Origin: JAJPJX01 sp964568355
GTDB lineage: Bacteria > Acidobacteriota > Terriglobia > Bryobacterales > Bryobacteraceae
Assembly: GCA_964568355.1 (NCBI GenBank)
Contig: CAZMRK010000253.1
Location: 1 to 11,948, forward strand
Length of the DNA: 11,948 nucleotides
Direction of reading: 5' to 3'
Below the pieces are notes generated by a model. That model did not search any database. It was not told the DNA's origin and saw only the letters and a program-made list of their open reading frames with translations. Made by a program: the position numbers and the translations under genes. Of this stretch, positions 5,429-11,732 are shown piece after piece. Numbering within the stretch: position 1 is the first letter of the stretch; the number at the start of each line of letters is the position of its first letter.

Positions 5429-7348
5429 TCATTTCAGCCCGGCGGCCGCCTGCTGGAAGAACTCCCCGAGGGCGGTCAGGCTCCGCTCGCCCAGGTCCTT
5501 CACTACCAACGCCACCACCGCGCGATGCCGTTCTTCCAGCGCCAGCTTGGTGGCCAGAAACTGCGCCAGGTGATAATCGGCCCGGTAGCCCGCGGCCGCC
5601 AGGTGTTCCTGCGCCTCGGACACCAGTACGGTCGAGAAGCACTTGCCGTGCCCGATGATCATCTCGTGATAAGAGTGATTCATGGCCGGACCTTCGTAGA
5701 CATCGACCGGCATCTTCAGCCGTGAGCGGAACAGCCGCTCCGCCGCCCGGTCCAGCACCTTGCGCATCTGCTTTCCCTTCGGACTGTAGCGCGTGTCCCC
5801 AAAGAAGGTCAGCTCGCCATATTGGATCCTGCCGGTCTGCGCCAACCGTTTGAGAATCGCCGCATAGATCGACGGCGCCCCTGCCTTGGCTTCCTCCGGC
5901 TCCACTTCACAACAGTCGTAGTAGAGGGTCACCATCCCGCGCCACCTGGCCTGCTTCGGCGATTCGCGCAGCGCGATCCAGTCTTTGGCTTTTTCGATGC
6001 CGCCCGCCTTGCCGGCCTCGGCGTGCACGCGGTTGGCGATGGACTTGTACAACTCCACGCTCGGCTGCGTCACGAAATTCATCCCGCGCAGATATCCCAG
6101 GCCGAAGACCGTGTAGTGCACCAATTGCATGTAATGCGAAAGTAGCGCGTGCGCCCGCAGCGTTACCTGCGCCACCGGGTACCCGGCGCGCCGCAGCAGG
6201 GCTACCTTTTCCGCGTTCCCGTCCGGTGTGTCTTTCACTCGCACCGCCAGAAACACGCGATCCTGCGCTGCGTCCTTTGGCGAGCGGTAATCCGCCAGTT
6301 TGGGCTTCTCCTGGATCACCATCTTGATCCCGGAATCTTCGCACTTGCCCAGGCTCTCTTCGAAATCCTGTTTCGTCCAGAGCGCCGCTCCGCTCCACGC
6401 CCGCGGCAGGAGCAAGGCGACTTTGTCCCGTCCCGCCGCTCCCTGCGCATGCAAAAACGCCGCCAGCTTCCAGGCGCAGTAGATCTCCTCCTCGTCGAGC
6501 ACCGCGTCCTGCATCCAGGCATGCAGATCCACGCCCGCCAGCGCCAGCGGATACAGGCTGCCCCGCGTCAGGGGACCACTGTGCCGCCCCGCCGTTGTAT
6601 TCGCGCCGTCGAGCTGCAGTTCCACGCGCCGGTATCCCCGCGCTCCCGCAAACTGGTCCAGCAGCGAGCCGGGCAGCGTCAGGTACAGGAAGTTCGGCCG
6701 GCTGTCGATCTTGTACCGATCGTACAACGCCGCCAGCTTTTCCAGGTTCACCACCGGCTCGTAAGAGGTCATGCCCATCGCCATGCCCACTACCAGCGTG
6801 GAACGCAAAATCGCCGGCAGCGCGAGCCCGGTGCGGCGTTGCAGGTCTTCCAGGATATACTTCAGCTTCGCCGGATCGGTCGAATCGAGCGCGTAGAACC
6901 GTACCCCGCGCCGCAGCAGCCCCACCGCCTGGTACATCGACTTGTCTTCCACCGACCCGCCCATCCCGGCCCAGATCAGGTACCGCAGCGGCCGGTGATG
7001 TGTCGCCTGAATGCGCCCGCGAATCTCCTGGATCTCCGCCTTCACCTGATCGGCCCATTCCGGATGCTCCGCGGCCTGCCAGCTCAAGTCGAACACGCCG
7101 TACGAGTTCTTCGTCACCCGGCCCGACGCATCGACCTCCATTCCCAGCCGAACCAGCGGGTCCTCGTCCGGATCGATTTTGGCCACCCCCTCCCGGCGGG
7201 CCCTGGCGTCCAGCGCATGTAGCCGTTCCAGTACATGCTCATCGAGAAATCTCTGCCCGAGCGGCGCAGAGGGAGGTTGATCGTGAAACAGGCTCAGAAG
7301 CACATCCCCTGTTGTAGCGGATTCAACCCTACGCCGCAAGAACAGCAC
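5429..7348 (-). CDS. Divergent glucose-6-phosphate isomerase-like (SIS-fold) protein
   Basis: This 639-residue protein resembles the isomerase half of bacterial transaldolase/glucose-6-phosphate isomerase fusions more than ordinary Pgi. Pgi-type landmarks in order are GMGGS at 128-132 (sugar-phosphate-binding loop), T-A-G-R-H-S-G-P-L around 252-260 leading to SLYPLALAGVDL at 264-275 (degenerate first Pgi signature, with R255), ESLGK at 331-335 (E331 matching the catalytic base) and GMNFVTQPSVELYK at 422-435 (second signature, with K435). These suggest fructose-6-phosphate/glucose-6-phosphate interconversion, but an exact substrate is inferred. About 200 residues follow the second signature, and the first ~120 lack a recognised motif. 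The GTG at 7348 is the longest start and leaves only 22 bases to the divergent gene. A second in-frame GTG at 7303 is equally plausible, because TTGCGG-17-TACAAC lies just upstream of it. The downstream small gene starts 59 bases after its TGA. Confidence 0.75.
   Translation of the reverse strand: MLFLRRRVESATTGDVLLSLFHDQPPSAPLGQRFLDEHVLERLHALDARARREGVAKIDPDEDPLVRLGMEVDASGRVTKNSYGVFDLSWQAAEHPEWADQVKAEIQEIRGRIQATHHRPLRYLIWAGMGGSVEDKSMYQAVGLLRRGVRFYALDSTDPAKLKYILEDLQRRTGLALPAILRSTLVVGMAMGMTSYEPVVNLEKLAALYDRYKIDSRPNFLYLTLPGSLLDQFAGARGYRRVELQLDGANTTAGRHSGPLTRGSLYPLALAGVDLHAWMQDAVLDEEEIYCAWKLAAFLHAQGAAGRDKVALLLPRAWSGAALWTKQDFEESLGKCEDSGIKMVIQEKPKLADYRSPKDAAQDRVFLAVRVKDTPDGNAEKVALLRRAGYPVAQVTLRAHALLSHYMQLVHYTVFGLGYLRGMNFVTQPSVELYKSIANRVHAEAGKAGGIEKAKDWIALRESPKQARWRGMVTLYYDCCEVEPEEAKAGAPSIYAAILKRLAQTGRIQYGELTFFGDTRYSPKGKQMRKVLDRAAERLFRSRLKMPVDVYEGPAMNHSYHEMIIGHGKCFSTVLVSEAQEHLAAAGYRADYHLAQFLATKLALEERHRAVVALVVKDLGERSLTALGEFFQQAAAGLK
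7311..7339 (-). promoter_or_regulatory. Possible promoter for the isomerase-led minus-strand operon
   Basis: On the minus strand, TTGCGG (7334-7339) and TACAAC (7311-7316) are separated by exactly 17 bases. The -10-like box ends 7 bases before an in-frame GTG at 7301-7303. This would give a leaderless transcript starting at codon 16 of the longest isomerase frame. Box matches are only moderate (3 of 6 and 4 of 6), so this is a tentative call that also bears on the true start codon. Confidence 0.25.
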
Positions 7349-7352
7349 CTCT

Positions 7353-7361
7353 TGCTAGAAT
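7353..7361 (+). promoter_or_regulatory. Extended -10 promoter candidate for the lipoprotein gene
   Basis: TG-C-TAGAAT matches an extended -10 element, and the hexamer differs from TATAAT at one position. No good -35 lies 16 to 18 bases upstream, which is usual for extended -10 promoters. The hexamer ends 9 bases before the ATG, so the predicted transcript has a leader of only about 2 to 3 bases and no room for a Shine-Dalgarno. Confidence 0.45.
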
Positions 7362-7370
7362 GCTCCCCAG

Positions 7371-7790
7371 ATGACTCGACGCATCTGGCTTCTGCTGGTC
7401 CCCGGTTTCGCGGCGTGCCGGCGCAAGCCTCCCACAGCCGATGCTTTGCTTCCGGCGACTCTCTCTTCTCCCCCCTGGAAGCGCACGCAATTGCGCGAGC
7501 CTCTGCTCGATTCGCTTCCTCCGGAAATGCCTCGCGCCTCGGTCCGCCGGGTAGTCGAAGCGGATTACAGCGGCCCCGCCTCCGCCCAGGTGACGCTGTT
7601 CGATCTCGTCTCTTCCGCGGCCGCGCTGGATCTGGCCCAGAAGTGGCGCCCTACCCCGGACACCGTTTTCTTCTATAAGGGCAACTATTTCGTGCTCGTG
7701 CAATGGCAGAACTTCGACCGCCAGAGCCTGACCGGCCTGATCCGCGCCCTGGAGCAGCACCTCGATCCGTTCGCCAAAGCCTCTGCTTGA
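7371..7790 (+). CDS. Small putative lipoprotein of unknown function
   Basis: This 139-residue protein opens with a short lipoprotein-type signal: R3-R4, a hydrophobic run over residues 5-14, and F-A-A-C with C16 as the probable lipidated cysteine. The body has no motif I can name with confidence. Its second half (about residues 55-131) has the pattern V-R-R-V-V-E-A-D-Y, alternating hydrophobic strands, then a DTVFFYKGNYFVLVQW segment (97-112) and a final amphipathic helix. This is loosely reminiscent of the small domains labelled DUF6599 in acidobacterial proteins, a weak impression only. It lies 78 bases before the transglutaminase gene on the same strand and diverges from the isomerase gene. 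The ATG has no Shine-Dalgarno but is preceded by an extended -10 box, suggesting a near-leaderless mRNA. It is probably an envelope protein. Confidence 0.65.
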   Translation: MTRRIWLLLVPGFAACRRKPPTADALLPATLSSPPWKRTQLREPLLDSLPPEMPRASVRRVVEADYSGPASAQVTLFDLVSSAAALDLAQKWRPTPDTVFFYKGNYFVLVQWQNFDRQSLTGLIRALEQHLDPFAKASA

Positions 7791-7856
7791 GCACTGCCGG
7801 CACCGAACCGCGCGCGCCAGCAAGCGGACAGGCAAAATCAACCGGCTGCCGCACGC

Positions 7857-7862
7857 TACACT
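7857..7862 (+). promoter_or_regulatory. -10-like box immediately before the transglutaminase start
   Basis: TACACT (4 of 6 matches to TATAAT, keeping the key first TA and final T) ends 6 bases before the ATG at 7869. This would place transcription initiation on or beside the A of the ATG. No convincing -35 is visible at 17 bases. It supports a separate leaderless transcript for the gene despite the co-directional lipoprotein gene upstream. Confidence 0.35.
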
Positions 7863-7868
7863 GGATTT

Positions 7869-9968
7869 ATGGCGCGCTCGAGTCCCAACGCCGTTCTGTC
7901 TACCGAGCGCTTCTTCCAGTTCTCGCTGTGGGGACTGGTCGCCAGCGGTTATCTGGCCGTCGCGGGATCCGGTTATCTCGATCTCCCCACCGTCGTCCTC
8001 ACCGCGCTGGGCCTGCTGCTCCGCGCCCTGCTCATCTTCGGCCTCATTCGCCTGGAGCTTTCCGAACGCGTGGTCACGGCTTTGACGATCGCCTACATCG
8101 GATTTTTTCCGCTGGACTACTGGTTTTTCTCCCGCGAGTTCCTGCAGGCCACCGTCCACCTGGTCTTTTTCGTCGCCGTCATCAAGGTTCTCACGGCGCG
8201 TACCAATCGCGATTATCTCTATACCGCTACCATCGCCTTCCTGGAACTGCTGGCAGCGGCGATCCTTTCGGCCAACCTGAGCTTTTTCGGCTTCCTGGCG
8301 CTCTATCTGCTGTTCGCCATTGCCGCTTTTACCAGCGCGGAAATCCGGCGTTCGCTTGAAAAGCCCGGCAACGTAGCGCGCGGTGGGTTCCGCCGCTTTT
8401 CTCTCCGCCTGGGTGCGCTTACCGGCTTCATCGCCCTGGGCATTCTGCTGCTGACGGCCGGGCTGTTCTTTCTCCTGCCCCGCACCGCCGATGCCGCGTT
8501 CCGCCACATGGTCTCCCGGCGCTTCCATGTGCCTGGCTTCTCCGACCAGGTCCGGTTGGGCGAAATCGGCGAAATCAAGAACAGTTCCACCCCGGTGATG
8601 CACGTCAGCTTTTACAACATGACGCCGCCCCAGCACCTGCTCTGGCGCGGCGGCGCCCTGAGTGAATTCAACGGCAGAACCTGGTCCAATCCCCCGGAAG
8701 CACCCTTCCGCATTCCCGTTGAAAACAATCACGTCATGCTGGAGTCGTGGCGGGCCACCGAACTGCTCTATCGCATCGATTTCAATGCTCTCGACACCGA
8801 TGCGCTGTTCTTCGCCGGCACGCCCACGATGATGGATATCAAGCAGTCGTTCCTATATCGCACGCCGAACGATGGCTACCGCCTCGGCCACAGCCCGCCG
8901 CCGGGCTTCTACTACGAAGCCTATACCTCTCTCGATGCAGTGCGGCAGCCCAAACTGACCTCGGCCCCACCGCTCGACCGTTCCCGGCTACAGCGTTTCC
9001 TGCAACTGCCATCCTCCCTCGACCCCCGCATCCCCACCCTGGCGCGCAGTCTCGCCATGGGACGGGCCACCGATTTCGAACGGGTGCGTGCCATTGAGCA
9101 TCACCTCCATACCAATTACGCGTACACCCTGGATTTGCCCTCGCAGGAGGTGAGCGATCCGCTGGCCTACTTCCTGTTCGAACGCCGTAAGGGTCATTGC
9201 GAATATTTCGCATCCGCCATGGCGGTCATGCTGCGCACCCTCGGCATTCCCTCCCGCCTGGCCAATGGCTTCCTGGGCGGCGTCGAGAATCCGCTGACTG
9301 GTTTGTACATCGTGCGCGCCTCTGACGCGCACACGTGGGTGGAGGCTTACCTCGCCGGCTACGGCTGGACGGCCTTCGACCCCACTCCGCCCGACCCCCG
9401 CCCGCGTGATACCTCCCTCTGGGCCCGCCTGGCGCTCTACACCGATGCCGCAGAGACTTTCTGGCGTCAATGGGTGGTCGGCTATGACAACGGCCAGCAG
9501 GCCGTCCTGGTCGACAAGATGCAGCAGGCCAGCCGCAGTTGGAGCCTGCGGTGGTTCGATCACTTCCGTTTCCGCTGGAAGGCCAATCTGGTAAGCGAAC
9601 TCAAGGTGCACGGCTTCTGGGCCCTGGCTTTGGGCATCTGGCTGGCGCTCCTGGCGGTCTACGGCCCGCGCCTCTGGCGTCTGGGCCGGATGCGTTGGGG
9701 GGTGCGGCGTCTGCGGCACGGCCGCGGCAGCACGGCCGATGCCACCCTGCTCTACGCCCGCATGCTCGAATTGTTGCGCCGCCGCGGTTATGAAAAACCC
9801 GCCTGGTTTACGCCCCGCGAATTTGCCGCCACACTCCCGCCTTCTGAACTCGGCGCCGTGATCGCCCAATTCACGGCTGCCTACAACGCCTTGCGCTTCG
9901 GCGGCCATACCGACGCCGCTCCGCGGCTCTCGCTCCTGCTCGAAAAACTCGAACGCCGCGAAGTATGA
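7869..9968 (+). CDS. TgpA-type membrane transglutaminase-like protease
   Basis: This 699-residue protein has the TgpA layout. The N-terminal membrane domain (DUF3488/TgpA_N) has about seven hydrophobic segments between residues 18 and 204. A large extracytoplasmic part follows, holding a transglutaminase core at about 400-510, and then one more membrane segment at about 581-600. The cytoplasmic tail (about 605-699) resembles DUF4129. The transglutaminase triad is intact: C444 in KGHCEYFASAMAVMLR, H488 in ASDAHTWVEAYL and D504 in TAFDPTPP. Members of this family are thought to act as peptidases or crosslinkers in the periplasm; no physiological substrate can be read from the sequence. In many genomes the gene follows moxR and DUF58 genes, but here it follows only a small lipoprotein gene. 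Its TGA is 27 bases from the stop of the convergent metalloprotease gene. The ATG at 7869 lacks a Shine-Dalgarno. Confidence 0.93.
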   Translation: MARSSPNAVLSTERFFQFSLWGLVASGYLAVAGSGYLDLPTVVLTALGLLLRALLIFGLIRLELSERVVTALTIAYIGFFPLDYWFFSREFLQATVHLVFFVAVIKVLTARTNRDYLYTATIAFLELLAAAILSANLSFFGFLALYLLFAIAAFTSAEIRRSLEKPGNVARGGFRRFSLRLGALTGFIALGILLLTAGLFFLLPRTADAAFRHMVSRRFHVPGFSDQVRLGEIGEIKNSSTPVMHVSFYNMTPPQHLLWRGGALSEFNGRTWSNPPEAPFRIPVENNHVMLESWRATELLYRIDFNALDTDALFFAGTPTMMDIKQSFLYRTPNDGYRLGHSPPPGFYYEAYTSLDAVRQPKLTSAPPLDRSRLQRFLQLPSSLDPRIPTLARSLAMGRATDFERVRAIEHHLHTNYAYTLDLPSQEVSDPLAYFLFERRKGHCEYFASAMAVMLRTLGIPSRLANGFLGGVENPLTGLYIVRASDAHTWVEAYLAGYGWTAFDPTPPDPRPRDTSLWARLALYTDAAETFWRQWVVGYDNGQQAVLVDKMQQASRSWSLRWFDHFRFRWKANLVSELKVHGFWALALGIWLALLAVYGPRLWRLGRMRWGVRRLRHGRGSTADATLLYARMLELLRRRGYEKPAWFTPREFAATLPPSELGAVIAQFTAAYNALRFGGHTDAAPRLSLLLEKLERREV

Positions 9969-9983
9969 CGCACCGGCGGCGTC
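9967..9983. terminator. Short GC-rich hairpin at a convergent junction
   Basis: GACGC and GCGTC form a 5-bp stem around a 7-base loop. It overlaps the TGA of the transglutaminase gene and is followed by TATTT. It sits in the 27-base space between two convergent stops, where a shared terminator would be expected. The stem is short and the T-run poor, so support is weak. Confidence 0.22.
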
Positions 9984-9995
9984 TATTTCCATGCA

Positions 9996-11582
9996 TTATT
10001 GGACGCGTTCGGACAGCGGAACGAACACCTCAACGTCGAGCAAGGTGTATTTGGCTTTGTACTCTTTTCGCCGCCCGTCGAACTCCTGCCGGTTGAGAGT
10101 GGCGTGCAATACGCCGCTGGGGGAGCCGTCGCGCCAGACACCGAGATACCGCCATTTGCCGTCCTCGGCGAGATAGCGCTCGAAGTCAATCAGATCCTGG
10201 GTCTTGTTCTGTTTCTGTTTGTATTTTGCGAAGTCGTCCCAGCTTGTGGTTTGAAGGAGCGCCCCATTGCCGGAACCTGCGCGCCAGACGCCGACGTAGA
10301 GCCGCTTGCCGTCTTTTCTGTAGGTTTCGACATCGCACAGGTAGGCGTTCTTGCCGAATTCCTTCCAGCGCGCGACCAGATCGTCCCAACTGAGGGAGTT
10401 CAGCAATCCGCCATCGCCCTTCGCTCCCGGCTGCTTTTTTCGCCAAACGCCGAGATAGCGGAAGTCGTTTCCGGACGGCACGACCTCAATGTCGATCAGA
10501 TCCTGAGTATCCTTCAGCTCACTGAACTTGGCTGCGAATTTCGGCCAGGCTTCCTGGTAAAGCGCTCCACTGCCCGTGCCGACGCGCCAGACTGCGGTAT
10601 ATCTCCGCGAGCCGTTCTTGACATAGGAAGAGACGTCGGCGAGATATTGCTGGGCGGAGAGTTCGTTCCACTTCGCCACCAACTGCTCCCAGGTCAGATC
10701 GAAAAAGAGGGCGCCTGTGCCCGAGCCTTCCTTTTGGGTCCAGACGACGGAGTATAGGGTTTCCGCGCTCCCGGTATTCGCGGTGAAATAGGCGTAGGTA
10801 TCGTTGTTAATGGTTGACCACTCGGGTTTGTGCTTGGCAAGGTAATCGACATTCGCCACGCCATAGTATTTCTTGTCCTCGTGCCCCCCCACGCCGTCGC
10901 CGTGGCGGTCTTTCACATATTTGCGATTCACGCTGAGCCAGTGAAAGATCTCGTGCACCATCCGGCGCGCGCTACGGTGAAGGCGTACGTCCTTATCAAC
11001 AGAGGTATCGAATGCATCCTGCCAGGATTCCGGGCAAGTAACGATGACCCCCACCGGCGCGTGATAAGCCGAAGGCGAGCCGCTGCCGCCGGGGTTGCCG
11101 GCGGGGCATACGTCCGTATCTTCGTCGGCCTTCGGCGCAATCGGCTGTCCGCAACGAAGAGTGTGAATCCCTTTGACGACCGAGCCTCTTTGTTCAAAGC
11201 GGAGCAGCGCTTTATTTACGGCCTCCGAGATAAAAGAAAGGCGCCCGGCATTATAGGGTCCGAAATAATTGCTCAAGCTGGTGGATACCGCCGCGCTTTC
11301 CTGAAAATCCGAACTCCAGGCGCGCTCGCGTTCTTCCGCCGGGAGGGCCTTGATGCGTTGCAGCGTGTGGTCGGTGCGCCAGGCATAGTAGTGCGCCAAG
11401 CGCCAGGATTCCCTCAAATAAGCGGCCTGGTCGGTACTGCATCCCTTAATGTCCGGATACGGTGTGGCCGGAAATCCGGCTGGATAATGGGGCTCCCCGT
11501 GAGCCGCCCAGAATCCTCCAGCCACAATGATCGCAAGTGAAGCTGTGGCCCATGCGGGCCGGCGCCAATTCATACTCGACAT
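9996..11582 (-). CDS. Secreted HExxH zinc metalloprotease candidate with five C-terminal tandem repeats
   Basis: This 528-residue protein has an N-terminal export signal (R7-R8, hydrophobic 11-26, A-A-H-G near 26-29). The catalytic part has H210-E-I-F-H214, a zinc-binding HExxH. A Gly/Asp-rich loop (D225-R-H-G-D229-G) follows, then E-D236-K-K-Y-Y-G and I-N-N-D-T-Y-A-Y-F at 258-266. The D-x2-YG and later N/D-x-Y-x-Y-F patterns resemble the aspzincin group (M35, deuterolysin or peptidyl-Lys metalloendopeptidase), where an Asp is the third zinc ligand; D236 is the candidate. From about 274 to 528 there are five repeats, anchored by YSVVW 277, YTAVW 328, YLGVW 376, YVGVW 429 and YLGVW 479. These fit the 'bacterial tandem repeat domain' (BTRD1) pattern known from polyglycine hydrolases and other secreted proteins. 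Cysteines 48, 144, 159 and 183 could form disulfides. The first ATG is favoured because TTGACA/TATCCT lies just upstream. The protease family is inferred; substrate is unknown. Confidence 0.8.
   Translation of the reverse strand: MSSMNWRRPAWATASLAIIVAGGFWAAHGEPHYPAGFPATPYPDIKGCSTDQAAYLRESWRLAHYYAWRTDHTLQRIKALPAEERERAWSSDFQESAAVSTSLSNYFGPYNAGRLSFISEAVNKALLRFEQRGSVVKGIHTLRCGQPIAPKADEDTDVCPAGNPGGSGSPSAYHAPVGVIVTCPESWQDAFDTSVDKDVRLHRSARRMVHEIFHWLSVNRKYVKDRHGDGVGGHEDKKYYGVANVDYLAKHKPEWSTINNDTYAYFTANTGSAETLYSVVWTQKEGSGTGALFFDLTWEQLVAKWNELSAQQYLADVSSYVKNGSRRYTAVWRVGTGSGALYQEAWPKFAAKFSELKDTQDLIDIEVVPSGNDFRYLGVWRKKQPGAKGDGGLLNSLSWDDLVARWKEFGKNAYLCDVETYRKDGKRLYVGVWRAGSGNGALLQTTSWDDFAKYKQKQNKTQDLIDFERYLAEDGKWRYLGVWRDGSPSGVLHATLNRQEFDGRRKEYKAKYTLLDVEVFVPLSERVQ
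10011..10764 (-). repeat. Five degenerate tandem repeats of about 50 codons in the metalloprotease gene
   Basis: The encoded units begin about residue 274 and repeat with spacings of 51, 48, 53 and 50 residues between the [YF]-x-[AGV]-V-W anchors. Each unit carries VW-R-x-G-[ST]-G-x-G-x-L, then [LS]-W-[DE]-[DQ]-[FL]-x2-[RK], then L-x-D-[VI]-x2-Y. Units 1 and 3 share an A-Q/N-x-Y-L-x-D-V...Y-x-K-[ND]-G-x-R type end, while units 2 and 4 share T-Q-D-L-I-D-[IF]-E. This alternation suggests duplication of a two-unit block. The divergence is too high for ongoing slippage. Confidence 0.8.
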
Positions 11583-11589
11583 TTCGGCG

Positions 11590-11619
11590 AGGATACACTT
11601 CTATTTCAAATGGTGTCAA
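11590..11619 (-). promoter_or_regulatory. Sigma70-like promoter of the metalloprotease gene
   Basis: On the minus strand a perfect -35 TTGACA (11614-11619) and a -10 TATCCT (11590-11595) are spaced by 18 bases. The -10 ends 7 bases before the ATG at 11582, so the predicted start of transcription is the start codon itself. No Shine-Dalgarno lies between them. This is the best-matching promoter in the window. Confidence 0.6.
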
Positions 11620-11692
11620 TTACGCAGCGTTTTGCGGGCGGCAAAGAGTAATTTTTTTCGCAGTGACGCCGGAGAATCGATCATGTTGCACC

Positions 11693-11698
11693 TATTAT
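11693..11698 (+). promoter_or_regulatory. -10 candidate for the haem-binding protein gene
   Basis: TATTAT matches TATAAT at five of six positions. A start about 7 bases downstream would give a leader of roughly 28 bases that contains the GGAGG ribosome binding site. No good -35 is seen, but an A/T-rich tract with seven T (11652-11658) lies where an UP element would be (about -47 to -61). Tentative. Confidence 0.3.
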
Positions 11699-11722
11699 GA
11701 AGGTCAGCCTAGGGAAATCTAT

Positions 11723-11727
11723 GGAGG
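11723..11727 (+). promoter_or_regulatory. Ribosome binding site GGAGG deciding the start at 11733
   Basis: GGAGG followed by a 5-base spacer selects the ATG at 11733 over the in-frame ATG at 11721, which overlaps the site itself. It is the only strong Shine-Dalgarno seen before any gene in the window. Confidence 0.6.
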
Positions 11728-11732
11728 CCAGC

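Noticed and set aside
5907..7058. 383-codon minus-strand frame inside the isomerase gene
   Set aside because: Same strand but another frame, with Gly/Arg/Ala-rich composition; the isomerase frame carries the Pgi-like motifs.
7795..7802. TGCCGGCA palindrome in the 78-base gap before the transglutaminase gene
   Set aside because: An 8-base GC-rich palindrome is common by chance in this DNA, and no second copy or associated promoter feature supports an operator.
7329..8732. 467-codon minus-strand open frame opposite the lipoprotein and transglutaminase genes
   Set aside because: The translation is a low-complexity Gln/Glu/Gly/Arg-rich mixture typical of antisense reading of GC-rich coding DNA, while the plus strand carries motif-supported genes.
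8988..9992. 334-codon minus-strand open frame opposite the transglutaminase core
   Set aside because: It is antisense to the catalytic C/H/D region and carries no domain motif; judged a shadow.
11631..11658. TTTGC/GCAAA mini-hairpin followed by a run of seven T
   Set aside because: It resembles a terminator, but the stem is only 5 bp, six bases separate it from the T-run, and it lies between divergent starts with no plus-strand gene upstream to terminate.
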